A stretch of 64,000 bases of DNA from JBMYTN01 sp049604415 (GCA_049604415.1 JBMYTN010000019.1:1-64000); one strand, 5' to 3'. Shown: positions 42,109-51,718, numbered from the stretch's first letter. The notes: generated by a model not told the origin, from the letters alone. Program-made: numbers and translations.

Positions 42109-43524
42109 TTACTCAGCGGCGACCTCATCGCCACCGCCATACAGGCTGGACCATTGTGCCAGCCAAGGGGCCAGATCCGCATGGGCCCGTTTGGCTTGGA
42201 GGCTCTTGCGTTCACGGCCTTTGGGTTTGCGCGGGCGGCCCCCGGGTTTACGAGGCGGCAGGAACTCAGGCTCGGGGAACAGACCGAAATTGATATTCAT
42301 CGGCTGGTAGCTGTCCGCATCGGCTCCGCCGGTGACATGGCCAAGCAGCGCTCCCAGGGCCGTGGTCGGTGGCGGCAAGGGCAGGCTTTCTTGCTGGCCC
42401 AGGGACTCCGCAGCGGCAAAGCGACCGGCCAACAGACCCAGTGAAGCACTTTCTACATAGCCTTCGCAGCCGGTGATTTGCCCGGCAAAGCGGATGTCAG
42501 GACGGGCCTTCAGCCGCAGGGTCGGATCCAACAGGCGGGGGCCGTTTAAGAAGGTGTTGCGATGAATGCCGCCCAGCCGGGCGAATGAGGCTTTCTGCAG
42601 GCCGGGGATCATGCGAAAGACATCGGCTTGCGCCCCATGGCGCAGCTTGGTTTGGAAGCCCACCATATTGAACAGGCTGCCCAGCGCATTGTCCTGGCGC
42701 AGCTGGACCACCGCATGGGGCTTGATGTCCGGATCGCGGGGATTGGTTAGACCAACCGGCTTTAAGGGGCCGTGGCGCAAGGTTTCCGGCCCGCGCTCGG
42801 CCATCACCTCGATGGGAAGGCAGCCTTCGAAATAGGGCGTGCCCTCCCAGTCCTTAAAGGCAATCTTCTCACCATCCAACAGGGCTTGGATGAAGGCGTC
42901 ATAGGTCGCCTTGTCCATGGGACAGTTGATATAGTCTTTGCCGTCGCCCTTGTCATAGCGTGACTGGAACCAAGCAATATCGAAGTCGATGCTCTCCCGG
43001 TGGACAATGGGCGCGATGGCGTCAAAGAACGCCAGACTGTCCTCGCCGGTGAGCCGCTGAATGCCCTCGGCCAAGCCCGGCGCGGTCAACGGTCCGGTGG
43101 CTATGATCGTACGGCCCCAGTCTTCCGGCGGCAGATCCGGCACTTCCTCGCGGCGGATCTCCAGCAGCGGATGGGTTTTTAAGGTGGCTTCGACGGCTTG
43201 GGAAAAACCGTCCCGATCCACCGCCAGCGCCGATCCCGCCGGGACTTTGTTGCGATCCGCACAGGCCATGATCAAAGACCCGGCCCTGCGCATTTCCGCA
43301 TGCAGGACACCTACGGCGTTCGCTTCGGCATCATCGGAGCGGAAGGAGTTGGAACATACCAGCTCGGCAAGGCCATCGGTCTGATGGGCGTCGGTCCGGC
43401 GCACCGGACGCATTTCGTGCAAAATCACCGGCAGGCCAGCTTGCAGCAATTGCCATGCGGCTTCGCAGCCCGCAAGGCCGCCACCGATGATATGGGTCGG
43501 GGGGAGTTGGTTCTTTTCGCTCAT
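42109..43524 (-). CDS. trmFO: Methylenetetrahydrofolate-tRNA-(uracil-5-)-methyltransferase
   Basis: TrmFO makes ribothymidine at position 54 of tRNA using methylenetetrahydrofolate and FAD. The 471-residue protein starts with the FAD-binding motif THIIGGGLAGCEAAWQLLQA and has the family segments LAELVCSNSFRSDDAEANAV, GLQKASFARLGGIHRNTFLN and ITGCEGYVESASLGLLAGR. The last 50 residues are rich in basic residues and proline. ATG 43524 is preferred over an upstream in-frame codon at 43539. It is monocistronic, with a terminator at 42063-42087. Confidence 0.95.
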   Translation of the reverse strand: MSEKNQLPPTHIIGGGLAGCEAAWQLLQAGLPVILHEMRPVRRTDAHQTDGLAELVCSNSFRSDDAEANAVGVLHAEMRRAGSLIMACADRNKVPAGSALAVDRDGFSQAVEATLKTHPLLEIRREEVPDLPPEDWGRTIIATGPLTAPGLAEGIQRLTGEDSLAFFDAIAPIVHRESIDFDIAWFQSRYDKGDGKDYINCPMDKATYDAFIQALLDGEKIAFKDWEGTPYFEGCLPIEVMAERGPETLRHGPLKPVGLTNPRDPDIKPHAVVQLRQDNALGSLFNMVGFQTKLRHGAQADVFRMIPGLQKASFARLGGIHRNTFLNGPRLLDPTLRLKARPDIRFAGQITGCEGYVESASLGLLAGRFAAAESLGQQESLPLPPPTTALGALLGHVTGGADADSYQPMNINFGLFPEPEFLPPRKPGGRPRKPKGRERKSLQAKRAHADLAPWLAQWSSLYGGGDEVAAE

Positions 43525-43731
43525 GCCCTGACATAGCAAGGAAACCGACCGATCCCAAGGGGTGCTCCGCTTCTGAAGGCCGCTTTGGGTGACTTTTGCC
43601 CGATCCGTCGTTCATGACGGCGGATGGGCTGGCCAAGACAGACCCGCTCCAGCCTTGACAGAACAAGCCTGCCGCGCGACATCTTCGCCAGAAAATAAGG
43701 CGACACAAAATGGATAAGGAAGGAGCACGCT

Positions 43732-44184
43732 ATGGAGGGCACCGAAGCCTCGGGATTTCCGCTGGATCTGATTCTGGCGGCCTGTCTGGGCATCGCTGTG
43801 GCCATGACCATCCGTATGTTGCCGAAATGGCTGGCGGGCGTGCCCTATCTGAAGCCGGAACAGCTGCAAGAACGCATTGAAGCCAATAAAAAGCGCATCA
43901 AACGCAAGGAGCCCGAGCTTGTCCTGATGGATGTCCGGCGTCCGACCGAATTTGCCAAGGAGCGCCTTGCCGGGTCGGTCAACATCCCGCTGGACGACAT
44001 TGCATCCGGGGCCGTGGCCGCTGCGGAAGAAATGCGCGAACAGCCCATCGCTTTGATTTGTGCCACGGGCAACCGGTCCGGAACCGCCGCCCGCAAAATG
44101 AAAAAAGCCGGGTTCAGCAATCTTGTTGTGCTCGATGGGGGTGTTGCTCAGTGGAAGCGGCGCAAGCTGCCCGTTATTAGCTGA
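43732..44184 (+). CDS. Membrane-anchored rhodanese-like sulfurtransferase
   Basis: The 150-residue protein has an N-terminal hydrophobic segment (LDLILAACLGIAVAMTIRML) and then a single rhodanese domain: VLMDVRRPTEFAKERLAGSV, the active-site loop ICATGNRSGTAA with the catalytic cysteine, and LDGGVAQWKRRKLPV. Such proteins move sulfane sulfur; acceptor and donor are unknown. ATG 43732 has AAGGAG 7 nt upstream. It is followed at 78 nt by the DUF4170 gene on the same strand. Confidence 0.9.
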   Translation: MEGTEASGFPLDLILAACLGIAVAMTIRMLPKWLAGVPYLKPEQLQERIEANKKRIKRKEPELVLMDVRRPTEFAKERLAGSVNIPLDDIASGAVAAAEEMREQPIALICATGNRSGTAARKMKKAGFSNLVVLDGGVAQWKRRKLPVIS

Positions 44185-44261
44185 ACAACGGATCAAATGA
44201 CAAAGCCCTGCGCGGGACCGCGTGGCGGCAAAATGACGAGACATATGGGGGTCTGAAGGTC

Positions 44262-44666
44262 ATGCAAAAACGTACCTATTGGGTTGTCGGCGGCGAATAT
44301 GCCGACACGTCTTTCAAAACTTTGGCCAATGGTGCCGCTGAGGAACGGTTTGGTCCGTTTACGGAAGATGGGGCCAAGGAATGCTGGCGGGCCCTGACCG
44401 GTAAAACCGTGGACAACGCCATGGTGCGCTATTTCGTCCAGGATGAGGGCGGCGGCGAAGAGCAGTTCTACGTCGTTGGCGGTGAATATTCCGATACGGA
44501 CTTCAAGACCATCGCCCAGGGGCGTAAACTTGAAAACTACGGCCCGTTTTCGGAGCAAGAAGCCCGGATGTTCTGGCGCGGTATCACCAGCCAGACCGTC
44601 GACAGCGCTTTGCACCGCTATTCCATCCTGTCAGCGGAGGATGTAGAGGATAATCCTACGGCGTAA
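44262..44666 (+). CDS. DUF4170 protein with an internal tandem duplication
   Basis: The 134-residue protein consists of two copies of the same unit: residues 6-59 (YWVVGGEYADTSFKTLANG to ALTGKTVDNAMVRYFV) and residues 69-122 (FYVVGGEYSDTDFKTIAQG to GITSQTVDSALHRYSI). The units share VVGGEYxDTxFKT, a GPF segment and TVDxA. DUF4170 proteins, as far as I know, are small single-unit alphaproteobacterial proteins of unknown function, so this appears to be a fused tandem form. Start ATG 44262. The next ORF begins 91 nt after its stop. Confidence 0.8.
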   Translation: MQKRTYWVVGGEYADTSFKTLANGAAEERFGPFTEDGAKECWRALTGKTVDNAMVRYFVQDEGGGEEQFYVVGGEYSDTDFKTIAQGRKLENYGPFSEQEARMFWRGITSQTVDSALHRYSILSAEDVEDNPTA

Positions 44667-44757
44667 CAAAGCGCAGCCGCCCAAAGGCCGTAAGGCTGGT
44701 AAGAAGGGGCGGAGCTCATCCCGGAGCGGCGAGGCACTCGACTGGTCCGAGGGCAAG

Positions 44758-45621
44758 ATGCTTGCTGCCTTCGAAGAGGGCGGCAATCCCTTGGCCCTCG
44801 ATGACCTCGCCGGTCCCGGTCCGAGTCCAGACTGGGACCCGAGCCCGGGCAGGGACCCGAACCCGGGCAGGGACCCGAGCCCGAACCTAGGCCGGTCGGG
44901 GTCTTCTGAGAGACCTGCGGAAAAGAAGAAATCCCCTAAAGCGGCCAAGGATCTGGTGCCGTTGCGCGACGCGACGGGGCTGGAAGACCTGAACGCAGCC
45001 CTGGATGCCGCTGTGGCCGACAATGCGGCGGCGGAACGCAAGCGCCGGGATCCCCGCGCGGGCAAACCGCTTGATCTGCCCGATGACTATCTGCCTATGG
45101 CGGAAGAGCGGGCCGAACTTGTGGTGCGCGAGATTGAAAGCGTGTTGCGCGGCCACCGGGGCAAAACCTCCAAGGGCATGAAAATGTCCGACTGGAAAAC
45201 AGCGACCCGAGAAATTGTGCTGGCCGAACTCAAGGAGGCCGAGGAGGCGCGGGCCCGTCACTTGCTGCACACCAATCGGTGGGTGCTGATGGGCAGTGCG
45301 ACGGTGGTGTCGATCGGGTTTTGGGCCGCCGTCTATCTAATCGATAAGGATTACGGCACCGGGGCCAGCGTCATCCTGGGGATTTTTGGCATTGTGCTGC
45401 TGGTCTTGGCCTCGGAATATTTTCTCAGGCGGATTGTCCGGCTGCATTTGCGCAACCGGCGCACAAAGCTTTGGGGCGACATCGTCACCTTTGATGGGCG
45501 GTTGAAGCGCCTGCGCAAAGACATTGAGATGCAGCTGGAGGCCTTGGAAGACACCTCGGAAGAGGCCCGTAAACTGCGCGGCAAGCTTTGGGGCGGCATC
45601 CGTAAAAGAGAGGATGGGTGA
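44758..45621 (+). CDS. Hypothetical two-helix membrane protein with a proline-rich N-terminus
   Basis: I do not recognise this 287-residue protein. Residues 19-46 are a Pro/Asp/Gly repeat (PSPGRDPNPGRDPSPN). A charged region with RAELVVREIESVLRGHRGKT follows, then two hydrophobic helices (RWVLMGSATVVSIGFWAAVY and SVILGIFGIVLLVLASEYFL) and a basic, coiled-coil-like C-terminus. The start is uncertain. ATG 44758 has GAGGG 4 nt upstream, but the frame stays open back to 44647 and reads as a plausible basic protein segment (PKGRKAGKKGRSSSRSGEAL) without any ATG, GTG or TTG. The stop is 10 nt before the convergent gene at 45631. Confidence 0.68.
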   Translation: MLAAFEEGGNPLALDDLAGPGPSPDWDPSPGRDPNPGRDPSPNLGRSGSSERPAEKKKSPKAAKDLVPLRDATGLEDLNAALDAAVADNAAAERKRRDPRAGKPLDLPDDYLPMAEERAELVVREIESVLRGHRGKTSKGMKMSDWKTATREIVLAELKEAEEARARHLLHTNRWVLMGSATVVSIGFWAAVYLIDKDYGTGASVILGIFGIVLLVLASEYFLRRIVRLHLRNRRTKLWGDIVTFDGRLKRLRKDIEMQLEALEDTSEEARKLRGKLWGGIRKREDG

Positions 45622-45630
45622 GTCTACGGC

Positions 45631-46107
45631 CTAAGGGCGCTTAGCCATCACCAAGCTGCGCAAGTCTCGAAAATGCACGCTCCAGCCAGCGGCATGCTCG
45701 GCCACCAGACGGTCCCGCTCTCCGTCGTCCAAGCCCAAACCCGCCCAGCCGCGCTGTTCCAAGCTCAGGCGGGTGCGTTTGCCCTCGGCTTCGGCCTTGA
45801 GGTTGATTGAGACCCGCGTTGAACCGGTCCAATCCTCATCGGCCCAGTCCAACACCATGCGACCCGGTTTGTCCAAACCGACAGGCGGTGCCCATTCCAC
45901 GATCTGGGCCCGGGTGACCTTGGCGACGCCGTCCGCGTCTTGCCATTCTTCGACCAAGCCACCACCAGGCCCCGGGGTGAAGGTCACATAATCCCCCCAC
46001 CACTCGACGATATGGATCGGATCCGTCAGGACTTGCCACACTGTTTCCGGTGCCCCTGGGCAAGCCAAGGAGACCGAGAAGCGATCCTGATCGGTGATGA
46101 CATCCAT
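45631..46107 (-). CDS. SRPBCC/AHSA1-type domain protein
   Basis: The 158-residue single-domain protein has the START-like SRPBCC fold of the AHSA1 (activator of Hsp90 ATPase homologue) branch: VSLACPGAPETVWQVLTDPI at the N-terminus, then WWGDYVTFTPGPGGGLVEEW and a C-terminal helix with AAGWSVHFRDLRSLV. These proteins bind hydrophobic ligands or act as small chaperones or regulators; no ligand can be named. ATG 46107. It lies downstream of uvrA on the same strand with a 132-nt gap. Confidence 0.82.
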   Translation of the reverse strand: MDVITDQDRFSVSLACPGAPETVWQVLTDPIHIVEWWGDYVTFTPGPGGGLVEEWQDADGVAKVTRAQIVEWAPPVGLDKPGRMVLDWADEDWTGSTRVSINLKAEAEGKRTRLSLEQRGWAGLGLDDGERDRLVAEHAAGWSVHFRDLRSLVMAKRP

Positions 46108-46239
46108 CTGTGGTCTCCAAATTGAACGGGTCGGTCCCGATGTACTCCACGTCTGAACCGCATCTCAAGCCAGTGCTGTTGCAGCAGGAGACCTCTCCCA
46201 GGTCTGTGCCCCGATCCAGCGGCATGCGCTATTCCGCAA

Positions 46240-49095
46240 TTAGGCCGATTTTTGTCCGCCATAGCGCTGCAAATAGGGCAGCAAATAAGTGCCGGTATGG
46301 CTTTCCCGGCTCTTGGCGATGTCCTCTGGCGTGCCTTGGGCAACGATTCGACCGCCGCCGGAGCCACCCTCTGGGCCCAGGTCCAAGATGTGATCGGCGG
46401 TTTTGATGACTTCCAGATTATGCTCAATCACCACCACGGTGTTGCCGCCCTCGACCAGTTGGTGCAGCACCTCTAGCAGCTTGCGCACATCTTCGAAATG
46501 CAGGCCCGTGGTCGGCTCATCGAGAATATAGAGCGTCCGTCCGGTGGCGCGTTTTGACAGCTCCTTAGACAGCTTGACCCGTTGTGCTTCACCGCCGGAC
46601 AGGGTGGTGGCCTGTTGACCGAGATGGACATAGCCGAGCCCGACCCGTTCCAACAGGGCCAGTTTGTCGCGCACCGCCGGCACGGCCTTGAAGAACTCAA
46701 CGCCTTCTTCCACCGTCATATCAAGCACATCGGCGATGGACTTACCCTTAAAAGTGACCTCCAGGGTTTCCCGATTATAGCGCTTGCCCTTGCACACATC
46801 GCAGGTGACATAGACGTCGGGCAGGAAGTGCATCTCGATCTTGATCACCCCGTCGCCCTGGCAAGCTTCGCAGCGGCCGCCTTTGACGTTGAAGGAGAAC
46901 CGGCCGGGCTTGTAGCCCCTGGCCTTCGACTCTGGCAGCTCGGCAAACCAATCCCGGATCGGGGTAAAGGCCCCGGTATAGGTCGCCGGGTTGGAGCGCG
47001 GCGTTCGGCCAATAGGGGATTGGTCGATATCAACAATCTTGTCGATATGCTCCAGGCCTTCGATGGATGTATGCGGCCCGGCGGGTTCCCGGGAGCCATG
47101 GAGTAGGCGGGCAAGGCCCTTATAAAGCGTCTCGATGACCAGGGAAGACTTGCCGCCGCCGGAGACACCGGTGACGCAGACAAAGCAGCCCAGCGGGAAA
47201 TCCGCATCAACCTGTTGCAGATTGTTCGCCGTGGCACCGCGCACCGACAGGGTTTTGCCATTGCCGGGACGGCGGTGATCGGGCAGGGCGATGTCCCGGG
47301 CTCCGGTCAAATACTGGCCGGTCAGGCTTTTGGGATTGGCCATGACCTCTTCCGGTGTGCCCTGGGCGACCACTGTGCCGCCATGGATCCCTGCCCCCGG
47401 TCCCATATCCACCAGATGGTCGGCGCAGCGGATGGCGTCCTCGTCATGTTCAACCACCAACACGGTGTTGCCGAGGTCGCGCAGCCGCTTCAAGGTCTCC
47501 AGCAACCGGTCATTGTCCCGTTGGTGCAGGCCGATGGAGGGTTCATCGAGGACATAGAGCACCCCGGTCAGCCCGGAGCCGATCTGACTGGCCAAACGGA
47601 TCCGTTGGCTTTCGCCGCCTGACAGGGTGCCCGAGGTTCGCGACAGAGTCAGATAGTCCAACCCGACGCTGCCCAGGAAGCCGAGCCGATCATTGATTTC
47701 GCGCAAGATGCGTCGGGCGATTTCCAGTTTCTGCGGCGAGAGTTTGGATTCCAGCTCCAAAAACCAAGCCCGGGATCCGGCGATCGACATTTCCGTGACC
47801 TGGCCGATATGCAGAGCGTTGATCTTTACTGCTTCGGCTGCGGGCTTGAGGCGATGACCTCCGCAGGCCTCGCAAGGGGCGCTGGTCTGATATTTCTGCA
47901 GCTCATCGCGGATCCACTGGCTGTCGGTTTCCCGAAACCGGCGGGTCAAATTCGGAATGACGCCCTCGAACGGCTTTTCCGTGCGGTAGCTGCGGGTGCC
48001 GTCCTCGAACTGCAGCGGGATCGCCTTGCTTCCTGAGCCGTGCAGGATGGTCTGGCGCATGTCCTCGGGCAGCTCTTTCCAGGGCTGGTCCATGGTCGCG
48101 CCGAAATGCCGGGCCACGCTGGACAGGGCTTGGGCGTAATAGGGCGAGGGCGGGGTCTGGTTCGACCAGGGCACCACAGCGCCTTGGTTCAGGGTCTTCT
48201 TTGGATCGGCAACCACCACATCCGGATCAAAATACATCGTCATGCCCAAGCCATCACATGACGGGCAGGCTCCAAACGGATTGTTGAAGGAAAACAGCCG
48301 GGGTTCGATCTCATCAATGGTGAAGCCGGAAACCGGACAGGCGAATTTGGCCGAGAACGTGGTCCGATCGCCGGTTTTGGCATCTTCGGCAAACACCAGG
48401 CCGTCGGACAGCTCCAGGGCGGTCTCCAGGCTGTCGGCCAGGCGCGACTCCACCCCTTCTTTGACGATCACCCGGTCGACGACCACGTCGATATCATGCT
48501 TACGCTTCTTATCCAGCGCTGGCGCATCGTCGATTTCATAAAGCGTGCCGTCGATTTTCAGGCGCTGAAAGCCCTTTTTGCGCAGCTCCAGGATCTCTTT
48601 TTTATGCTCACCTTTGCGGCCCCGGATCAGGGGCGCGAGCAAATACAGCCGGGTGCCATCGCCCATGGCCATGATCAGATCGACCATTTGGCTGACGGTT
48701 TGGCTCTCGATGGGCAGGCCGGTGGCCGGAGAATGCGGCACCCCGACTCTGGCCCAGAGCAGGCGCATATAGTCGTAAATCTCGGTGACAGTCCCGACCG
48801 TGGAGCGCGGATTGCGGCTGGTGGTCTTTTGTTCGATGGAAATAGCCGGTGACAACCCCTCAATGGACTCGACATCGGGCTTTTGCATCAACTCCAGAAA
48901 CTGCCGGGCATAGGCTGACAGGCTCTCCACATAGCGCCGTTGGCCTTCAGCATAGATGGTGTCAAAGGCCAAAGAGGACTTTCCGGAGCCGGAAAGCCCC
49001 GTGATCACAACCAATTTGTCGCGGGGCAAGGCGACATCCACGCTGCGCAGATTGTGTTCCTTGGCACCACGGACTCGGATTTCCTGACTGCTCAT
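46240..49095 (-). CDS. uvrA: Excinuclease ABC subunit A
   Basis: UvrA is the damage-sensing ATPase of nucleotide excision repair. The 951-residue protein has two ABC ATPase halves: Walker A GLSGSGKSSLAFDT and GVSGGGKSSLVIETLYKGL, and ABC signatures SGTLSGGESQRIRLASQIGS and TTLSGGEAQRVKLSKELS. Zinc-finger cysteines are in PFGACPSCDGLG and RCEACQGDG/VTCDVCKGKRY. The first knuckle reads ACPVSGF, so the second cysteine of the usual CPxC is a serine. ATG 49095 is chosen; an in-frame TTG lies at 49107. uvrA is normally divergent from ssb, but here the liv operon lies between them. Confidence 0.97.
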   Translation of the reverse strand: MSSQEIRVRGAKEHNLRSVDVALPRDKLVVITGLSGSGKSSLAFDTIYAEGQRRYVESLSAYARQFLELMQKPDVESIEGLSPAISIEQKTTSRNPRSTVGTVTEIYDYMRLLWARVGVPHSPATGLPIESQTVSQMVDLIMAMGDGTRLYLLAPLIRGRKGEHKKEILELRKKGFQRLKIDGTLYEIDDAPALDKKRKHDIDVVVDRVIVKEGVESRLADSLETALELSDGLVFAEDAKTGDRTTFSAKFACPVSGFTIDEIEPRLFSFNNPFGACPSCDGLGMTMYFDPDVVVADPKKTLNQGAVVPWSNQTPPSPYYAQALSSVARHFGATMDQPWKELPEDMRQTILHGSGSKAIPLQFEDGTRSYRTEKPFEGVIPNLTRRFRETDSQWIRDELQKYQTSAPCEACGGHRLKPAAEAVKINALHIGQVTEMSIAGSRAWFLELESKLSPQKLEIARRILREINDRLGFLGSVGLDYLTLSRTSGTLSGGESQRIRLASQIGSGLTGVLYVLDEPSIGLHQRDNDRLLETLKRLRDLGNTVLVVEHDEDAIRCADHLVDMGPGAGIHGGTVVAQGTPEEVMANPKSLTGQYLTGARDIALPDHRRPGNGKTLSVRGATANNLQQVDADFPLGCFVCVTGVSGGGKSSLVIETLYKGLARLLHGSREPAGPHTSIEGLEHIDKIVDIDQSPIGRTPRSNPATYTGAFTPIRDWFAELPESKARGYKPGRFSFNVKGGRCEACQGDGVIKIEMHFLPDVYVTCDVCKGKRYNRETLEVTFKGKSIADVLDMTVEEGVEFFKAVPAVRDKLALLERVGLGYVHLGQQATTLSGGEAQRVKLSKELSKRATGRTLYILDEPTTGLHFEDVRKLLEVLHQLVEGGNTVVVIEHNLEVIKTADHILDLGPEGGSGGGRIVAQGTPEDIAKSRESHTGTYLLPYLQRYGGQKSA

Positions 49096-49313
49096 CACTG
49101 CACTCAATGTTAGGGGGGAGCTGGGGAGAAGAGGGGGTGTTTATGCGGACAGAACGACCCAGGGGGGAAGTGGGTGCATAACTGCTCCTATAACATAGGG
49201 TCTGGCTTTCTCTTCAGCGAATGGCTGTTACGACTTGTTACATTTTCCCTCATTGCGAATGTTGCATTGCATTTTGAAGCGGCCTAGAACAGTCTCTTAG
49301 CCATTGCGTGCGT

Positions 49314-49328
49314 TTATGGGGTCCATAA
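49314..49328. promoter_or_regulatory. Palindrome in the uvrA-livH divergent region
   Basis: TTATGG-GGT-CCATAA is a perfect 6-bp inverted repeat 85 nt before the livH start. The whole 317-nt gap (49096-49412) must hold promoters for both uvrA and the liv operon. It also has the repeated TTGCATTGCATT stretch near 49262-49273. No SOS box of the alphaproteobacterial type was seen. An operator role is a guess. Confidence 0.3.
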
Positions 49329-49412
49329 GCAACCATTAGGTTGATAGAGGGGGCCTGTCGCTGCAATCGCTGACAAGGATTGCGAACGCTTGATGGACGA
49401 TATGGGGGCGCA

Positions 49413-50327
49413 GTGGCCTATTTTCTTCAACAGCTGATCAATGGCCTGACCCTTGGGGCAATCTATGGCCTGATCGCGATCGGATACACGATGGTCTATG
49501 GGATCATCGGGATGATCAACTTCGCCCATGGCGAGATCTATATGATCGGCGCTTTCCTTTCGATCATATGCTTTTTGATCTTAGATCAAGTCGGGATGTC
49601 CTCCATTCCCCTGGCGTTGACGATCATGTTGTTGATTTCCATGATCTTTACCGGGGCCTATGGCTGGACCGTGGAGCGTTTGGCCTATCGACCATTGCGC
49701 AGTTCCTTCCGACTGGCAGCGTTGATCTCGGCCATTGGGATGTCCATCGCCCTGCAGAACTATGTCCAGATCACCCAAGGGGCCCGGGTGAAGCCCATTC
49801 AACCGATCATTTCCGGCGGCTTTGAGCTGATGAGCGATGGCGACTTTACCGTCCAGGTCGCTTATTTGCAGATCGTGATCTGGGTGCTGACGGTCGGGTT
49901 GATGCTGGCCTTCACCTATTTGATCACCCAGACCTCCTTGGGACGCCAGCAGCGGGCCTGCGAACAGGACCGGAAGATGGCCGCACTCATCGGGGTCAAC
50001 GTTGATCGAACCATTTCCCTGACCTTCGTGATGGGAGCGATGTTGGCTGCCGTGGCCGGGTTGATCCACACCCTCTATTACGGGGTGGTGGACTTCTATG
50101 TTGGCTTCTTGGCCGGGATTAAGGCCTTCACCGCAGCGGTGCTCGGCGGGATTGGATCCTTGCCCGGGGCGATGCTGGGCGGGCTGTTGATTGGCTTGAT
50201 CGAGGCCTTCTGGTCTGGCTACTTCACCATTGAATATAAGGATGTCGCCACCTTCGGCATTCTGGTGCTGGTGCTGATCTTCAAACCCACCGGATTCTTG
50301 GGCAAACCGGAAGTGGAGAAGGTCTGA
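49413..50327 (+). CDS. livH: Branched-chain amino acid ABC transporter permease LivH
   Basis: This is a 304-residue inner-membrane permease of the LivH type. The typical opening FLQQLINGLTLGAIYGLIAI leads into GYTMVYGIIGMINFAHGEIY, and the coupling loop contains RACEQDRKMAALIGVNVDRT. GGIGSLPGAMLGGLLIGLIE is near the end. The start is GTG 49413 with a GGGGG stretch upstream; the open frame to 49380 is not supported. It is the first gene of livH-livM-livG-livF, and livM starts 2 nt after the stop. Confidence 0.94.
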   Translation: MAYFLQQLINGLTLGAIYGLIAIGYTMVYGIIGMINFAHGEIYMIGAFLSIICFLILDQVGMSSIPLALTIMLLISMIFTGAYGWTVERLAYRPLRSSFRLAALISAIGMSIALQNYVQITQGARVKPIQPIISGGFELMSDGDFTVQVAYLQIVIWVLTVGLMLAFTYLITQTSLGRQQRACEQDRKMAALIGVNVDRTISLTFVMGAMLAAVAGLIHTLYYGVVDFYVGFLAGIKAFTAAVLGGIGSLPGAMLGGLLIGLIEAFWSGYFTIEYKDVATFGILVLVLIFKPTGFLGKPEVEKV

Positions 50328-50329
50328 TC

Positions 50330-51718
50330 ATGGCTGCGACCCTGTCTCCTGGTCCGCAACGCTCGGGCCTGCATCCGATCAGCATCCTAAAGGAAAGCGC
50401 CATCACCGCCGGTGTGGCCGGGCTGCTGTTCCTGCCCTTCATTGGTCTGCATGCGGACAGCTCCGGATCTGCCGGGCTGGTGCTGCGCCAGCGCTGGGAT
50501 GACCTGCTGATCATGGTTTCCCTGGCGTTTTTTGGCCGGATTCTGCTGATTTTCTGGCGGGAAAAGGGTGGGGGCCAGGCCACCAATGATTTGGGTGCGT
50601 CCATCGTCAAGCCGGTGGGCGGGTTCTTTCGCCGCAATATGGTGATGATCGGCTTGGTGGCGCTGTTGCTGGCGGTGGTCTTCCCGATCTCCCCGGTTGG
50701 CAATCGCTATTATGTCGATGTGGCCACCACTTGGATGATCTACATCATGCTCGGCTGGGGGCTGAACATTGTGGTCGGGCTCGCCGGTCTGCTGGATTTG
50801 GGCTATGTCGCCTTCTATGCGGTTGGAGCCTATTCCTATGCCATGCTGGCGACCCTGTTCGACTGGTCGTTCTGGGTCTGTTTGCCACTGGCTGGCCTGT
50901 TCGCCGCCTTCTTCGGGGTGATCCTCGGCTTCCCTGTGCTCAGGTTGAGGGGGGATTATCTAGCCATCGTCACATTGGGCTTTGGCGAGATTATCCGCGT
51001 GGTGCTGTTGAACTGGTATGAGGTTACCAATGGTCCCGACGGGATCAGCGGCATTGCCCGTCCGACCTTTTTTGGCCTGGAAATGACCCGCCGCCCGGCG
51101 GAGGGGGAAACGTCCTTCGCCCAGTTCTTTGGGCTGGAGTTTAGCTCCATGCACCGGGTGATTTTCCTTTATTATCTGATCCTGATCCTGGCGGTGATCA
51201 CCAATCTGTTCACCAACCGCATGCGGCGTTTGCCCGCCGGTCGGGCCTGGGAGGCCCTGCGCGAGGATGAGATTGCCTGCCGGTCCCTGGGCATCAACCC
51301 GACCAATGTGAAGCTGTCAGCCTTTGCTTTGGGCGCAATGTTTGGCGGGTTTGCCGGATCGTTCTTTGCCACCCGCCAGGGCTTTATCAGCCCGGAAAGC
51401 TTCACCTTCATTGAAAGCGCGGTGATCTTGGCCGTCGTGGTGCTCGGCGGCATGGGCTCGCAAATCGGGGTCGTGGTGGCCGCGTTCTTCCTGATCGTCT
51501 TGCCTGAAGTGTTCCGGGAATTCGACCAATACCGGATGTTTGTGTTTGGCGCAGCCATGGTCGCCGTCATGGTCTGGAAGCCCGCAGGCCTTCTGTCCTA
51601 TCGCGAGCCGACCATCCACATGCCCGGATGGAAGCGCAAGAACAAGACCAATACGGGTGCGGATGACGGCTCAGAAGACCCTGAAGCGGGGACCGTCGCG
51701 AAGGAGGGCGCCCAATGA
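50330..51718 (+). CDS. livM: Branched-chain amino acid ABC transporter permease LivM
   Basis: The 462-residue LivM-type permease is long for the family. About 110 N-terminal residues carry extra hydrophobic segments (ITAGVAGLLFLPFIGLHADS and DDLLIMVSLAFFGRILLIFW) before the conserved core GWGLNIVVGLAGLLDLGYVA and RLRGDYLAIVTLGFGEIIRV. WEALREDEIACRSLGINPTN is the coupling loop that contacts the ATPases. A charged tail of about 35 residues closes the protein. The stop overlaps livG by 4 nt (ATGA). Confidence 0.94.
   Translation: MAATLSPGPQRSGLHPISILKESAITAGVAGLLFLPFIGLHADSSGSAGLVLRQRWDDLLIMVSLAFFGRILLIFWREKGGGQATNDLGASIVKPVGGFFRRNMVMIGLVALLLAVVFPISPVGNRYYVDVATTWMIYIMLGWGLNIVVGLAGLLDLGYVAFYAVGAYSYAMLATLFDWSFWVCLPLAGLFAAFFGVILGFPVLRLRGDYLAIVTLGFGEIIRVVLLNWYEVTNGPDGISGIARPTFFGLEMTRRPAEGETSFAQFFGLEFSSMHRVIFLYYLILILAVITNLFTNRMRRLPAGRAWEALREDEIACRSLGINPTNVKLSAFALGAMFGGFAGSFFATRQGFISPESFTFIESAVILAVVVLGGMGSQIGVVVAAFFLIVLPEVFREFDQYRMFVFGAAMVAVMVWKPAGLLSYREPTIHMPGWKRKNKTNTGADDGSEDPEAGTVAKEGAQ

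Noticed and set aside
49096..49412. SOS (LexA) box upstream of uvrA
   Set aside because: Neither GTTC-N7-GTTC nor GAAC-N7-GAAC was found by eye; only isolated half-sites are present.
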